NCBI GenBank assembly: GCA_000383815.1
Contig: KB912798.1
Location: 1 to 49,683 of the forward strand
DNA: 49,683 nt
DNA from: an actinobacterium SCGC AAA027-J17
Lineage (GTDB): Bacteria > Actinomycetota > Actinomycetes > Nanopelagicales > Nanopelagicaceae
Reading direction: 5' to 3'
Shown here: in pieces, positions 20,154 through 28,673 of the stretch
Layout: every line of letters starts with the position of its first letter
How positions within the stretch are numbered: the first letter of the stretch is position 1
Notes under the pieces: generated by a model
Seen by the model: only the letters and a program-made list of their open reading frames with translations
Told to the model about the DNA's origin: nothing
The model's database searches: none
Position numbers and translations under genes: made by a program

Positions 20154-20692
20154 AATGTAATCCCAAATGCTTTTTCAACCTGGTCAAATAATTGCTGCTT
20201 GTTTTGATACGCCCCGATGTGTTTTTCAACCACAACTCCTTGGCTATCTATAAACCAGGTTACCGGCACTCCTGGGCCAAAGATTGCCTTTGTTTGATCA
20301 TTGACATCATTTAAATGTGGCCAACTCATGCCACTTTGCTTTATGTAATCAGGGCCTGAGGTAGGTGAATTTTCTTCAACATCAATTCCAAGTAATTGAA
20401 TTTGCCCTGACTTAAAACTTTGGGTGGCATATAAATCTATAAAGTAAAGCATCTCCTGCCGGCATCCTTCACACCAAGAACCCCAAATATTGATAACAAT
20501 TGGCCCCTTGATCTGATGAAAATCAATAGATGTTGATCCATCTAAACAAGGAAGCTCAAGTTTCTTATCTGAAGCAACTCCAACTCTTATTTCATCACAG
20601 CCTGGAATTACGCCATTGCCCTCGGGCTTAGATGTTGAAGTACAACTAGAGAGTAAAAGTGCAAATACGATAAGTGAACTAAATCTTTTCAT
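20150..20692 (-). CDS. TlpA-like thiol:disulfide oxidoreductase, lipoprotein
   Basis: A 180-residue secreted redoxin. The N-terminus MKRFSSLIVFALLLSSCTST is a lipoprotein signal with the modified Cys at residue 17. The thioredoxin-fold active site is WGSWCEGCRQE (Cys74 and Cys77), followed by LGIDVEEN and the cis-Pro segment VPVTWFID. It would reduce or exchange disulfides outside the cell membrane, for example in cytochrome c or exported-protein maturation. Both ends overlap by ATGA with nth upstream and cvpA downstream. Confidence 0.9.
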   Translation of the reverse strand: MKRFSSLIVFALLLSSCTSTSKPEGNGVIPGCDEIRVGVASDKKLELPCLDGSTSIDFHQIKGPIVINIWGSWCEGCRQEMLYFIDLYATQSFKSGQIQLLGIDVEENSPTSGPDYIKQSGMSWPHLNDVNDQTKAIFGPGVPVTWFIDSQGVVVEKHIGAYQNKQQLFDQVEKAFGITL

Positions 20693-21390
20693 CTAAAATC
20701 TGCCTCAGCCTTCATTAGGCGCTTTGCTTTAATTGGATCTATCTCACCGATTCCATATGAAGGACATAACTTAGCAAGTGGGCAAGCACCACATGCTGGT
20801 TTTCTAGAGTGACAGACTCGTCTGCCATGCCAAATCATTCGCTGCGACAAATTTGTCCACTCTTTTTCAGCAATCAAATCACCGACCTCAAACTCAACCT
20901 TTACTGGATTATTTTGCTTACTCCAGCCAAATCTTCTACTTAATCTGCCAAAGTGGGTATCAACTGTGATGCCTGGAATACCAAAAGCATGACCTAGGAC
21001 TACGTTAGCAGTTTTTCTGCCCACTCCAGGTAAAGTAATTAAATCATCTAAATTACTTGGCACATCCCCATCAAACTCCTCCATAATTTTATTACTTAAA
21101 CCTTTTATATTTTTTGCCTTTGCTCTAAAAAAACCAGTTGACTTAACTAACCGTTGAATATCTTTTAAATCAGCTTTTGCCATCTTTTTTGGATTTGGAT
21201 ACTTTTTAAATAAGGCAGGAGTAGTCTGATTGACTCGTTTATCAGTACATTGCGCAGATAGGACAGTTGCAACTAGTAATTGAAATGCAGAGTTGTAATC
21301 TAACTCGCATCTGACATTTGGATAACTCTTTGTTAGTTGGCGGTAAATAGCTTTTGCTCTAACCTTTTTTTCAGGCAAACTCTTGCGCAT
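20689..21390 (-). CDS. nth: Endonuclease III
   Basis: Bifunctional DNA glycosylase and AP lyase that removes oxidised pyrimidines. The helix-hairpin-helix LPGVGRKTANVV gives the catalytic Lys126, VDTHFGR gives Asp144, and the Cys193-x6-Cys200-x2-Cys203-x5-Cys209 motif binds a 4Fe-4S cluster. 233 residues is normal. A TAATCT box seven bases before the ATG suggests a leaderless transcript divergent from crp. Confidence 0.95.
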   Translation of the reverse strand: MRKSLPEKKVRAKAIYRQLTKSYPNVRCELDYNSAFQLLVATVLSAQCTDKRVNQTTPALFKKYPNPKKMAKADLKDIQRLVKSTGFFRAKAKNIKGLSNKIMEEFDGDVPSNLDDLITLPGVGRKTANVVLGHAFGIPGITVDTHFGRLSRRFGWSKQNNPVKVEFEVGDLIAEKEWTNLSQRMIWHGRRVCHSRKPACGACPLAKLCPSYGIGEIDPIKAKRLMKAEADFR

Positions 21391-21397
21391 TTAGCCA

Positions 21398-21403
21398 AGA
21401 TTA
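21398..21403 (-). promoter_or_regulatory. -10 box, leaderless promoter of nth
   Basis: TAATCT on the minus strand, seven bases before the nth ATG at 21390. It faces the crp promoter across about 30 bases. Confidence 0.5.
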
Positions 21404-21434
21404 CGCTGATTGGAGTCCAGGTGGGTGAGGGCGG

Positions 21435-21440
21435 TATCAT
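21435..21440 (+). promoter_or_regulatory. -10 box, leaderless promoter of crp
   Basis: TATCAT seven bases before ATG 21448; it supports that start over the in-frame ATG at 21337. Confidence 0.5.
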
Positions 21441-21447
21441 CTGGCTT

Positions 21448-22137
21448 ATGGCAAGTAAAAATGATGAAGAGGTAGTCCGCCGCGCACCGCTCTTTACTGC
21501 CCTAGATGATGCCTCCTCCGCCACCCTTCGGGCCTCTATGAGTGGAATTAAGATTTCAAAGGGGCAAATACTATTTAAAGAAGGCGATGCTGGAGATCGA
21601 TTATTTGTTGTAGTTGAGGGCAAGTTAAAGCTTGGCACTTCATCCGGTGATGGCCGAGAAAATCTACTTTCAATTTTAGGACCTGGAGATATGTTTGGTG
21701 AGTTATCACTCTTTGATCCAGGACCAAGAACTGCAACAGCAACTGCAGTTGTTGATTCAAGATTATTAACACTTGCTAATGATCAAGTAATTGGCTGGGT
21801 AACCGCCCATCCTGAGGTTTCATTGCAATTATTAGGTCGCCTTGCCCAGCGGCTACGAAAAGCAAATGATGTTTTATCTGATCTAGTCTTTGCTGATGTA
21901 CCTGGAAGAGTTGCCAAAGCAATTATTGAATTAGGTGAGCGGTTTGGTACTAAAAAAGATGATGGCTTACATGTTAACCATGAATTAACCCAGGAGGAGT
22001 TAGCTCAATTAGTTGGAGCGTCCAGGGAGACTGTTAACAAAGCATTAGCTGATTTTGCATCCCGTGGTTGGGTAAAGCTTGAACCAAGAGCGGTGATCGT
22101 TTTAGATTATGAAAGATTGGTAAAGCGCGGTCGGTAA
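21448..22137 (+). CDS. crp: Crp/Fnr-family transcription regulator
   Basis: A 229-residue cyclic-nucleotide-type regulator. I choose ATG 21448 (MASKNDEEVVRRAPLFTAL); an in-frame ATG at 21337 would run over the start of nth and adds unrelated residues. The cNMP-binding beta-roll contains GDAGDRLFVVVEGKLKL, MFGELSLFDPGPRTATATA (the phosphate-binding cassette FGELSL...RTATA). A C-terminal winged helix, LTQEELAQLVGASRETVNKA, recognises DNA. It sits divergent from nth as in other actinobacteria, where the orthologue (Crp/GlxR) is a global carbon and cAMP regulator; that role is inferred here. Confidence 0.92.
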   Translation: MASKNDEEVVRRAPLFTALDDASSATLRASMSGIKISKGQILFKEGDAGDRLFVVVEGKLKLGTSSGDGRENLLSILGPGDMFGELSLFDPGPRTATATAVVDSRLLTLANDQVIGWVTAHPEVSLQLLGRLAQRLRKANDVLSDLVFADVPGRVAKAIIELGERFGTKKDDGLHVNHELTQEELAQLVGASRETVNKALADFASRGWVKLEPRAVIVLDYERLVKRGR

Positions 22138-22968
22138 TTACCGCATAAACAAAGCGTTAAGTCTTCTTGTAGTAAAGAAAAGCCCAACAACTATCATCAC
22201 TAAAAAGTAAGCAATGTGTCCTAGTAAAGAGAAGTTAATAATTCCTAAAGATAAATTCCTAATCAGCTCAATCGCATGCCAAAGCGGTAATGTTTTAATA
22301 ATGATTTGAGCCCAATCTGGAAAAACAGATAGAGGGTAGAAGGAGCCAGAGAATAAAAAGATTGGCAATAATGAAATATTTATCAACCCCATCTGTTGGT
22401 AGGATTTAAAGTAAGAGGTAATTGCCATTCCAATTGAGGCAAAGCCAAATGCAATTAATACCGCAGCGGGAATAGCTAATACCCCCCACCAACTTGGAAT
22501 GAGCCCCATTGGGGTAGCAACAGCCATAAAACCAACTGCGTAGGCAAAGCCACGTATTAGTGCAGTTAAAATCTCACCCAATGCAACATCTAGTGGACCA
22601 AGAGATGTAGCAAGCATTCCATGATAGATCTTTCCTTCATGAAGTTTAAAGTAAACATTCCAGGTTGAATCATAGATAGCACCATTCATCGCACTAGTTG
22701 CAAGAAGGCCTGGGGCGATAAACATTGCGTAACTTACAACTTGTCCATTTGAAACTTGGATATCACCAATCAGTGTGCCAACTCCGTAACCAAATGAGAA
22801 CAAATACAAAAGTGGCTCTAAAAATCCAGATACCACTGGAAACCAATTTGAGGATTTAAGTGCCACCAACGATCGCTCTAAAATAACATGTGATCGTCCT
22901 GCGTAATGCTTGGCCCCCATTCGGTTCGCCTGCCGCTCTGCAATTGAAACAGCTGCTGAGATCAACAT
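22138..22968 (-). CDS. ABC-2 type transporter permease (NodJ/DrrB-like)
   Basis: A 276-residue membrane protein with six predicted segments and the ABC-2 family pattern, including MGLINISLLPIFLFSGSFYP followed by LPLWHAIELIRNLSLG. It follows the second permease with a TAATG overlap and ends one base after crp on the opposite strand. The two permeases and the ATPase form one exporter of the DrrAB/NodIJ kind, which pump drugs, lipids or glycans. Substrate unknown. Confidence 0.85.
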   Translation of the reverse strand: MLISAAVSIAERQANRMGAKHYAGRSHVILERSLVALKSSNWFPVVSGFLEPLLYLFSFGYGVGTLIGDIQVSNGQVVSYAMFIAPGLLATSAMNGAIYDSTWNVYFKLHEGKIYHGMLATSLGPLDVALGEILTALIRGFAYAVGFMAVATPMGLIPSWWGVLAIPAAVLIAFGFASIGMAITSYFKSYQQMGLINISLLPIFLFSGSFYPLSVFPDWAQIIIKTLPLWHAIELIRNLSLGIINFSLLGHIAYFLVMIVVGLFFTTRRLNALFMR

Positions 22969-23771
22969 TACTTCGCCAATCTCTTGGTGTAGTTATGAAA
23001 TGCAAAGTAGAGACCAACTACAAGGAGTGCGAACATATAGATAAGGTGAAAAATTAATGTAGTAGTTGATATTTGATGTCCGTATGTTAAAAATCTACCT
23101 AGATCTGTTGCATGCCAAAGGGGTGATATCCAACCAATCCATTGCAAAAATGTTGGCATCAACTCAAGTGGGTAGAAGGTGCCTGAGAATAAAAACATTG
23201 GCATCACAATAAATCGCCCAGTAATCAACATAAATACATCTTCATTTTTTGCCCTAGCAGCAAGTGCCATAATCAATGCACCAAAACTTGCTCCAGCAAA
23301 TATCGCAGCCGGAATTGCTAGCCAGGCTGTTGGTGAGTCAAGTGCTCCAAAAAAGTAGAGTGCGATCCAGTAAATAACTACAGTAAATGTAGTGCGAAGA
23401 AGTGCTGCAACAAATACCCCGCCTGCAATATCGGTTCCAGTAAGGGAAGTCGAATTCATGGCGAAGAAGTTTTTAACCCATTTAAACCCTTCAAAGGTTG
23501 GAAAAATTACCTCATCTAGCATTCCTTGAATTGCTGCTGTGGCTAACAATGCAGGGGCTAAAAAAGTTAAGTATTCAACTCCACCTAAGCCATCTTTGCT
23601 ATCTATTAATGAGCCAACTCCAATTCCAATTGAAAGCAAATATAAAATTGGGTTAGCAATTGCCACAAAAATAATGATTCGTGTCCACTTGATCATATTT
23701 AAGATCCGCGCCTCTACTACATATCTAAATCCAGTTAGTGAGACTTTTCTTACTGCTGTTTGTGATCTCAT
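22968..23771 (-). CDS. ABC-2 type transporter permease (NodJ/DrrB-like)
   Basis: A 267-residue protein with six membrane segments and VMPMFLFSGTFYPLELMP followed by SPLWHATDLGRFL, the same C-terminal half-motif as its neighbour, so the two permeases are paralogues. Probable heterodimer partner for the gene at 22138. The start overlaps the ATPase stop by one base (TAATG), showing coupling. Confidence 0.85.
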   Translation of the reverse strand: MRSQTAVRKVSLTGFRYVVEARILNMIKWTRIIIFVAIANPILYLLSIGIGVGSLIDSKDGLGGVEYLTFLAPALLATAAIQGMLDEVIFPTFEGFKWVKNFFAMNSTSLTGTDIAGGVFVAALLRTTFTVVIYWIALYFFGALDSPTAWLAIPAAIFAGASFGALIMALAARAKNEDVFMLITGRFIVMPMFLFSGTFYPLELMPTFLQWIGWISPLWHATDLGRFLTYGHQISTTTLIFHLIYMFALLVVGLYFAFHNYTKRLAK

Positions 23772-24691
23772 TATTCGATTAAAGATCTTCCGGTAAGACG
23801 CAAGAAAACATCCTCTAGTGAGCTTCTTCTAACAAGTGAGGTATTTGGGTGAATATTTGCTGCAACAATCTTTGCCAATAAATCCTCACCAGATTCGGTG
23901 TATAGCAACAACCGATCTGGTAGCTCCTCTAGGCGATCTGCAAAAGATTGTAATTGTTCAACCATCTGTGAGTTTCGATCTGAACCAAATCTAACCTCTA
24001 AAACCTCTTTGGTGGAGTACTTTTTAATCAACTCAGTAGGACTTCCTTCAGCCATAATCTCACCCTTATCCATCACCATTAATCGATCACATAACTGTTC
24101 TGCCTCATCCATGTGATGGGTGGTAATTAGTAAGGTGACCCCCTTTTCCTTCAATCTAAACAACCTATCCCACAAAATATGCCTTGCTTGCGGATCAAGC
24201 CCTGTGGTTGGTTCATCTAACATTAAGATATCTGGATCAGAGACTAACGCTCTGGCAATTGTTAATCGCCGCTTCATGCCTCCACTTAAGGATTTAACCT
24301 TTGAATTCTTTTTGTCTAGCAATTGCGCAAACTCAAGTAACTCATCTAATTTGTTCTTAACGGTAATCTTCGGTAGTCCAAAGTAGCGGCCATAGATATA
24401 AAGGTTTTCAGCACAAGTTAACTCTTCATCTAAGTTATCTTGTTGGGGAACCACTCCAAGGTGTGCTCTAATTTGTGGACCAGCCTGCTCTGGATCTTTA
24501 CCAAGGATTAAAACCTCACCTGATGTGCGCTGAGAGGTTGCGCCAATTATGCGCATGGTTGAGGATTTTCCAGCTCCATTTGGACCAAGTAGGCCAAATG
24601 ATTCACCCTGCTTTACTGAAAAATTTATTCCATTTACAGCGGTGAAATCGCCAAATTGTTTAACTAGGTTTTTAACAACAATCAAATCCAT
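23771..24691 (-). CDS. ABC transporter ATPase (DrrA/NodI-like)
   Basis: A 306-residue ATPase. ATG 24691 (MDLIVVKNLVKQFGDF) is preferred over a TTG at 24697, because a TATTGT box lies seven bases before it. Walker A is GLLGPNGAGKSS, the signature is VKSLSGGMKRRLTIARAL, Walker B is DILMLDEPTTGLD, and the H-loop is LITTHHMDEAE. The C-terminal SLVRRSSLEDVFLRLTGRSL is typical of the DrrA/NodI branch. It powers the two permeases that follow. Confidence 0.93.
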   Translation of the reverse strand: MDLIVVKNLVKQFGDFTAVNGINFSVKQGESFGLLGPNGAGKSSTMRIIGATSQRTSGEVLILGKDPEQAGPQIRAHLGVVPQQDNLDEELTCAENLYIYGRYFGLPKITVKNKLDELLEFAQLLDKKNSKVKSLSGGMKRRLTIARALVSDPDILMLDEPTTGLDPQARHILWDRLFRLKEKGVTLLITTHHMDEAEQLCDRLMVMDKGEIMAEGSPTELIKKYSTKEVLEVRFGSDRNSQMVEQLQSFADRLEELPDRLLLYTESGEDLLAKIVAANIHPNTSLVRRSSLEDVFLRLTGRSLIE

Positions 24692-24698
24692 TAGCAAA

Positions 24699-24704
24699 AC
24701 AATA
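24699..24704 (-). promoter_or_regulatory. -10 box, leaderless promoter of the ABC operon
   Basis: TATTGT on the minus strand, seven bases before ATG 24691. It decides that start. Confidence 0.5.
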
Positions 24705-24718
24705 CCCTATTTAGGTAC

Positions 24719-25180
24719 TTAACCTCTAAGTTGAACAACCATCTCAATCTCAACAGGTGCGTTAAGTGGTAGCTCAGCCACACCAACCGCAGTTCTCGCA
24801 TGCTTGCCATTTACATCACCAAATAATTTAATCAACAACTCACTTGCTCCATTTACAACTGCTGGAATTGCAACAAAACCAGGTACGCCATTAACAAAGC
24901 CACCAACTCTGACAATTTTTTCAATCTGATCAATATCTGCCACAAGTGAAATTGCAGCCAAGGCATTTAGCGCGCAAATTTCAGCCATCTTTTTAGCATC
25001 CTCTGGTGTTACATCACTGCCAACCTTGCCAGTCAAAACTAACTTGCCATCTACTACAGGAAGCTGTCCTGCTGTGAAAACAAGGTTTCCTGTTTTAACC
25101 GCTGGTACATATGCTGCAACTGGAGCAGCAGCAGTTGGCAGAGTTAAACCAAGTGCGGCTAACTTTTCCTTAACACTCAC
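24719..25180 (-). CDS. RidA-family protein
   Basis: A 153-residue protein of the YjgF/YER057c/UK114 family, whose best-known members hydrolyse reactive enamine/imine products of PLP enzymes. AYVPAVKTGNLVFTAGQLPV, IVRVGGFVNGVPGF and ARTAVGVAELPLNAPVEIEM cover the substrate pocket; the Arg of KHARTAVGV is the catalytic arginine. GTG 25180 is the start and overlaps the DUF4177 stop by four bases (GTGA). The same gene pair lies near crp in other actinobacteria. Confidence 0.88.
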   Translation of the reverse strand: MSVKEKLAALGLTLPTAAAPVAAYVPAVKTGNLVFTAGQLPVVDGKLVLTGKVGSDVTPEDAKKMAEICALNALAAISLVADIDQIEKIVRVGGFVNGVPGFVAIPAVVNGASELLIKLFGDVNGKHARTAVGVAELPLNAPVEIEMVVQLRG

Positions 25181-25332
25181 TTAATTTCTCGCTTCATATA
25201 TGCAACTAATTGATCCCCGCCCCCTGGGGCCGGAACTACCTGGACTAACTCCCAGCCATCTGAGCCCCAGGTATCTAATATCTGCTTAGTTGCATGGGTA
25301 AGTAATGGAACAGTTACATATTCATACTTCAT
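25177..25332 (-). CDS. DUF4177 small protein
   Basis: A 51-residue protein, ATG 25332, with a GAAGGA ribosome-binding site six bases upstream. MKYEYVTVPLLTHATKQILD, then TWGSDGWELVQVVPAPGGGD and QLVAYMKREIK match the DUF4177 pattern seen next to ridA in actinobacteria. Function unknown. The conserved order with ridA suggests they work together. Confidence 0.88.
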   Translation of the reverse strand: MKYEYVTVPLLTHATKQILDTWGSDGWELVQVVPAPGGGDQLVAYMKREIK

Positions 25333-25361
25333 AGTTAATCCTTCTTTTATTATTTAGTTTG

Positions 25362-25814
25362 TTATTGAGAAAGTGCTGCTTTTACCAATCCTGAAACTAA
25401 ACCGCCATCTGCTTTGCCAGCAATCTTTGGCTGCAAGACCTTCATTACCAATCCCATTCCAGCAGGACCTGATGCATTTGTCTCAGCAATGGCCTCTGTA
25501 ATCATTTTCTTAATATCTGCCTCACTTAATTGCTCAGGTAGGTACTGGGCAATGATTACACCCTCTGCCTTTTCCTTATTTGCTAAATCATCTCGCTTTG
25601 CTTGGGTGTAGGCATCTACTGCCTCACGACGCTTCTTTGCCTCACGTGATAACACAGTAATAATCTCAGCATCAGTTAAAACCTTAGCTGCCTTACCTGC
25701 CACCTCTTCATTGGTGATAGCAGCAAGTAGCATTCGAACTGTTCCACTTTTAACCTCATCCCGAGCGCGAATCGCATCGGTTAAATCTGCCTGTAGTTTT
25801 TCTTTTAGTCCCAT
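25362..25814 (-). CDS. GatB/YqeY-domain protein
   Basis: A 150-residue protein of the YqeY family, whose two domains resemble the tRNA-binding tail of GatB. RARDEVKSGTVRMLLAAITN, EGVIIAQYLPEQLSEADIKK and GPAGMGLVMKVLQPKIAGKA are the family blocks. It may help tRNA-dependent amidation, but no direct evidence exists here. It diverges from the metallophosphoesterase with only about 20 bases between the starts. Confidence 0.9.
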   Translation of the reverse strand: MGLKEKLQADLTDAIRARDEVKSGTVRMLLAAITNEEVAGKAAKVLTDAEIITVLSREAKKRREAVDAYTQAKRDDLANKEKAEGVIIAQYLPEQLSEADIKKMITEAIAETNASGPAGMGLVMKVLQPKIAGKADGGLVSGLVKAALSQ

Positions 25815-25834
25815 AGCGGTATCTTCTCATGCCT

Positions 25835-26647
25835 ATGGCATACAAAGTACGCACTGCAACCTTGCCCTTACTACCTAAGGGCTCTAAGGCGATAAAGGTG
25901 CTTCATTTTTCTGATCTGCATCTAACCCCAAAGCGAAAGCGAGAGATTGCAGATCTTAAATCCTTTATCGATCTGGGTCCTGATTTAGTTGTCTCTACCG
26001 GTGATTTCCTAGCCCACAAAGATGCAGTTGGGCCAGTTATAAATGCATTAGGTGATCTACTTGATCTGCCTGGATTATTTGTATTTGGATCAAATGATTA
26101 CTATGCACCAAGCTTTAAGAATCCTTTTTCTTATCTAAGAAAAGATAATGGAGAGCGCAAGTTAGGTGAGAAGTTGCCGTGGCAGAGATTACAGAAGCAG
26201 CTAACAAATGCTGGCTGGAAAGATTTAAATCACAATAAAATTAAGTTAAAGGTAAATGGTGTTGTAATTGAAGCACGTGGTACAGATGATGCTCACTTAG
26301 AGTTAGATGACTATCGAAAGGTTGAAGGAAAGGTTAGTAAGGCAGCTGATATTGCAATTGGTGTAACACATGCCCCATATGAAAGAGTTTTGGCCGCCAT
26401 GGCGCAAGATAAATTGGATTTAATCTTTACCGGTCACACCCATGGTGGACAGATTAGATTGCCTTGGTTTGGTGGGAGTAAATCACTCACTACAAATTGT
26501 GATCTAGAAAATTGGCGCTCCCGTGGAGTAACAAAGGTAAATGATGAGCCATGGCTTAATGTCTCAGCTGGTATGGGAATGAGCCCATTTGCACCCATTA
26601 GATTTGCCTGTCCACCTGAAGTGTCCCTAATTACCTTAACTGCTTAA
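25835..26647 (+). CDS. Calcineurin-like metallophosphoesterase
   Basis: About 270 residues. The metal-site motifs are LHFSDLHLTPKRK (D-x-H), DLVVSTGDFLA (GD), FVFGSNDYYA (GNxD variant), GVTHAPYERVL and FTGHTHGGQIRLPW (GHxH). I prefer ATG 25835 (MAYKVRT) because a TATCTT box lies nine bases upstream and only three bases before the alternative ATG 25829. In actinobacteria this gene sits next to a penicillin-binding protein and YqeY; no penicillin-binding protein is present here. Substrate unknown. Confidence 0.9.
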   Translation: MAYKVRTATLPLLPKGSKAIKVLHFSDLHLTPKRKREIADLKSFIDLGPDLVVSTGDFLAHKDAVGPVINALGDLLDLPGLFVFGSNDYYAPSFKNPFSYLRKDNGERKLGEKLPWQRLQKQLTNAGWKDLNHNKIKLKVNGVVIEARGTDDAHLELDDYRKVEGKVSKAADIAIGVTHAPYERVLAAMAQDKLDLIFTGHTHGGQIRLPWFGGSKSLTTNCDLENWRSRGVTKVNDEPWLNVSAGMGMSPFAPIRFACPPEVSLITLTA

Positions 26648-26649
26648 GG

Positions 26650-26655
26650 TAGGCT
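26650..26655 (+). promoter_or_regulatory. -10 box, leaderless promoter of the gene at 26662
   Basis: TAGGCT six bases before ATG 26662. Confidence 0.45.
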
Positions 26656-26661
26656 TTAAGT

Positions 26662-27666
26662 ATGAATCTAATTTCAAATAAATTACATCGCCTCTATCTA
26701 GTAGTAGCTTTATTTCTTGTAATCCCAGATACCTTTTACTGGTACACCCTTAGTGATTACACCAACTACCAAAATACCTTTACTGCAGTCACCAGTTCAA
26801 CTGGGCTTACCTGGTTAATTGTTAGCTACCTTGCCCTATTTTTTGCCATCTTTGCTCAAAACCTTGAGATGCGAGCTTTTTTAACTGTGGTTGCTTTTGT
26901 CACCCGCATTTTCTTCCTAGTTTGGCTGACAGATATCTGGCGAGTAAATGAGGTTGCAATTGTTACCTTGTTAAAAAATGTCTTTATTAAAACAGGTGAA
27001 GCTCCATATGTTGAGGCCTTTGCCACAGTTGCACTAATTCCTCTAGTTCTAGCAATAATCGTTCAAAAAACACGTATTGCAAATCTTTTAACTGGCTTAC
27101 TTAACTTTCTTAAAGCTCCAGCAAATAAAATCCATCAAGTTGTTTTCTACTCAATATCAGCTGCTGCCTATCTTTTATCGCTAATTGTTATGGCTAGATC
27201 ACTCCTTGATAATTATGATCTGGCATCAGCTGAATTGCCTGATGGATTTCAACAAAGTTTGATCTGGCTTATACTTTTAGGTGTTATCCAAATTGCCTTA
27301 AAGCTATTAATTCTAGGACTTGGCTTGTTAGCATCCCTTTGGGCTTGGATTACCTGGCGGGGCGATATTCAAGCTGTGCTAGGGCATATGAAGGATTTTA
27401 GATTATCTGAGTATTTAACTAGAAAAGTAGCTTCCTATCTTTACACCTTCTACTTTATTTTTATCATTGGGTTAGCGGCAGTTGGTATTCCAATTTACGC
27501 ATCCACTACTTTCGGTATAAATCAAGATTATGCTGCATTTCCAATGGTGGCATTAGCTGGAGTAATCATTACCTTCTTAGTATTGCTTGCAATACGTTTG
27601 GTCTTTGAATTAGCAGTTGCTGTAATTCATATTGCTGAAAATACAAAAGGTGGAGTTAAAAAGTAG
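26662..27666 (+). CDS. Multi-pass membrane protein with DUF4282-like C-terminus
   Basis: A 334-residue protein with about eight membrane segments and no signal of enzymatic function. The last 70 residues (YLYTFYFIFIIGLAAVGIPI and later LAIRLVFELAVAVIHIAENT) resemble DUF4282, a two-segment membrane domain ending in a conserved R-x-x-x-E and N-T. The front part is not recognised. A TAGGCT box six bases upstream supports a leaderless transcript. It ends five bases before the convergent gmd. Confidence 0.6.
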   Translation: MNLISNKLHRLYLVVALFLVIPDTFYWYTLSDYTNYQNTFTAVTSSTGLTWLIVSYLALFFAIFAQNLEMRAFLTVVAFVTRIFFLVWLTDIWRVNEVAIVTLLKNVFIKTGEAPYVEAFATVALIPLVLAIIVQKTRIANLLTGLLNFLKAPANKIHQVVFYSISAAAYLLSLIVMARSLLDNYDLASAELPDGFQQSLIWLILLGVIQIALKLLILGLGLLASLWAWITWRGDIQAVLGHMKDFRLSEYLTRKVASYLYTFYFIFIIGLAAVGIPIYASTTFGINQDYAAFPMVALAGVIITFLVLLAIRLVFELAVAVIHIAENTKGGVKK

Positions 27667-27671
27667 TTAAA

Positions 27672-28664
27672 TTAATTTGATTTTGATTTAGCTTTTTCTA
27701 AATCAGCATCAACCATTAATTTTGCTAATGCTTTCCAATCAGTTTTTGCCTTCCATCCAAGGATTTTTTCAGCCTTTGATGGGTCACCAATTAGCGCGTC
27801 AACCTCAGTTGGGCGCTCATAACGCTTATCAACTTCAACGTGATCTTTGTAATCAAGTCCTACATGTTCAAAAGCTGCTTGAGCAAAATCTTTAACGGTA
27901 GCTCCAACCCCGGTAGCAACTACATAATCACCTGGTTTATCTTGCTGGAGCATCAGCCACATTGATTCCACATACTCCTTTGCATAACCCCAGTCACGAA
28001 CTGCATCTAAATTACCTAGGTATAACGTATCTTTACTGCCAGTAGCAATTCTTGCAACCGCTCTAGTTATTTTTCTAGTTACGAAAGTCTCGCCTCGCCT
28101 TGGTGATTCATGGTTAAACAAAATTCCATTAGTACCATGAACTCCATAAGCTTCTCGGTAATTAACTGTTGACCAGTAAGCCATTAACTTGGCTGCCGCA
28201 TATGGGCTTCTTGGCCTAAAGACTGAGTCTTCATTTTGTGGTGGTGGAGTTGATCCATAAAGCTCACTGGTACTTGCTTGGTAGTAACGACATTTAATTC
28301 CAGAGGCTCTAATTGATTCAAGCAGTGCCACAGCACCTACTGCATCAACTTGGGCGGTGTATTGCGGCATGGTAAATGAAACTTGAACGTGGGATTGAGC
28401 GCCTAAGTTATAAACCTCTGTTGGTTGAATCTCATGAATTAAATTTGTCATATTTACACCATCTGTTAAATCTCCATAGTGCAAAATTAGTTTTGGATTA
28501 GGTGTGTGAGGATCTTGATATATGTGATCAATACGTCCAGTATTAAATGAGCTAGATCTGCGAATTAGGCCGTGTACTTCATAACCTTTTTCTAAGAGAA
28601 ACTCAGTAAGGTATGAACCATCTTGCCCGGTGATACCGGTGATAAATGCAACCTTCTTAGACAA
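27672..28664 (-). CDS. gmd: GDP-mannose 4,6-dehydratase
   Basis: Converts GDP-D-mannose to GDP-4-keto-6-deoxymannose, first step to GDP-L-fucose, with bound NADP. The Rossmann motif is [25 protein letters not shown] follows, the catalytic Thr/Ser/Glu are in [13 protein letters not shown], and the YxxxK is [33 protein letters not shown] is the diagnostic Gmd signature. 330 residues is the normal length. It follows fcl by nine bases, so the two form an operon. Confidence 0.96.
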   Translation of the reverse strand: MSKKVAFITGITGQDGSYLTEFLLEKGYEVHGLIRRSSSFNTGRIDHIYQDPHTPNPKLILHYGDLTDGVNMTNLIHEIQPTEVYNLGAQSHVQVSFTMPQYTAQVDAVGAVALLESIRASGIKCRYYQASTSELYGSTPPPQNEDSVFRPRSPYAAAKLMAYWSTVNYREAYGVHGTNGILFNHESPRRGETFVTRKITRAVARIATGSKDTLYLGNLDAVRDWGYAKEYVESMWLMLQQDKPGDYVVATGVGATVKDFAQAAFEHVGLDYKDHVEVDKRYERPTEVDALIGDPSKAEKILGWKAKTDWKALAKLMVDADLEKAKSKSN

Positions 28665-28673
28665 AATGGCTCC

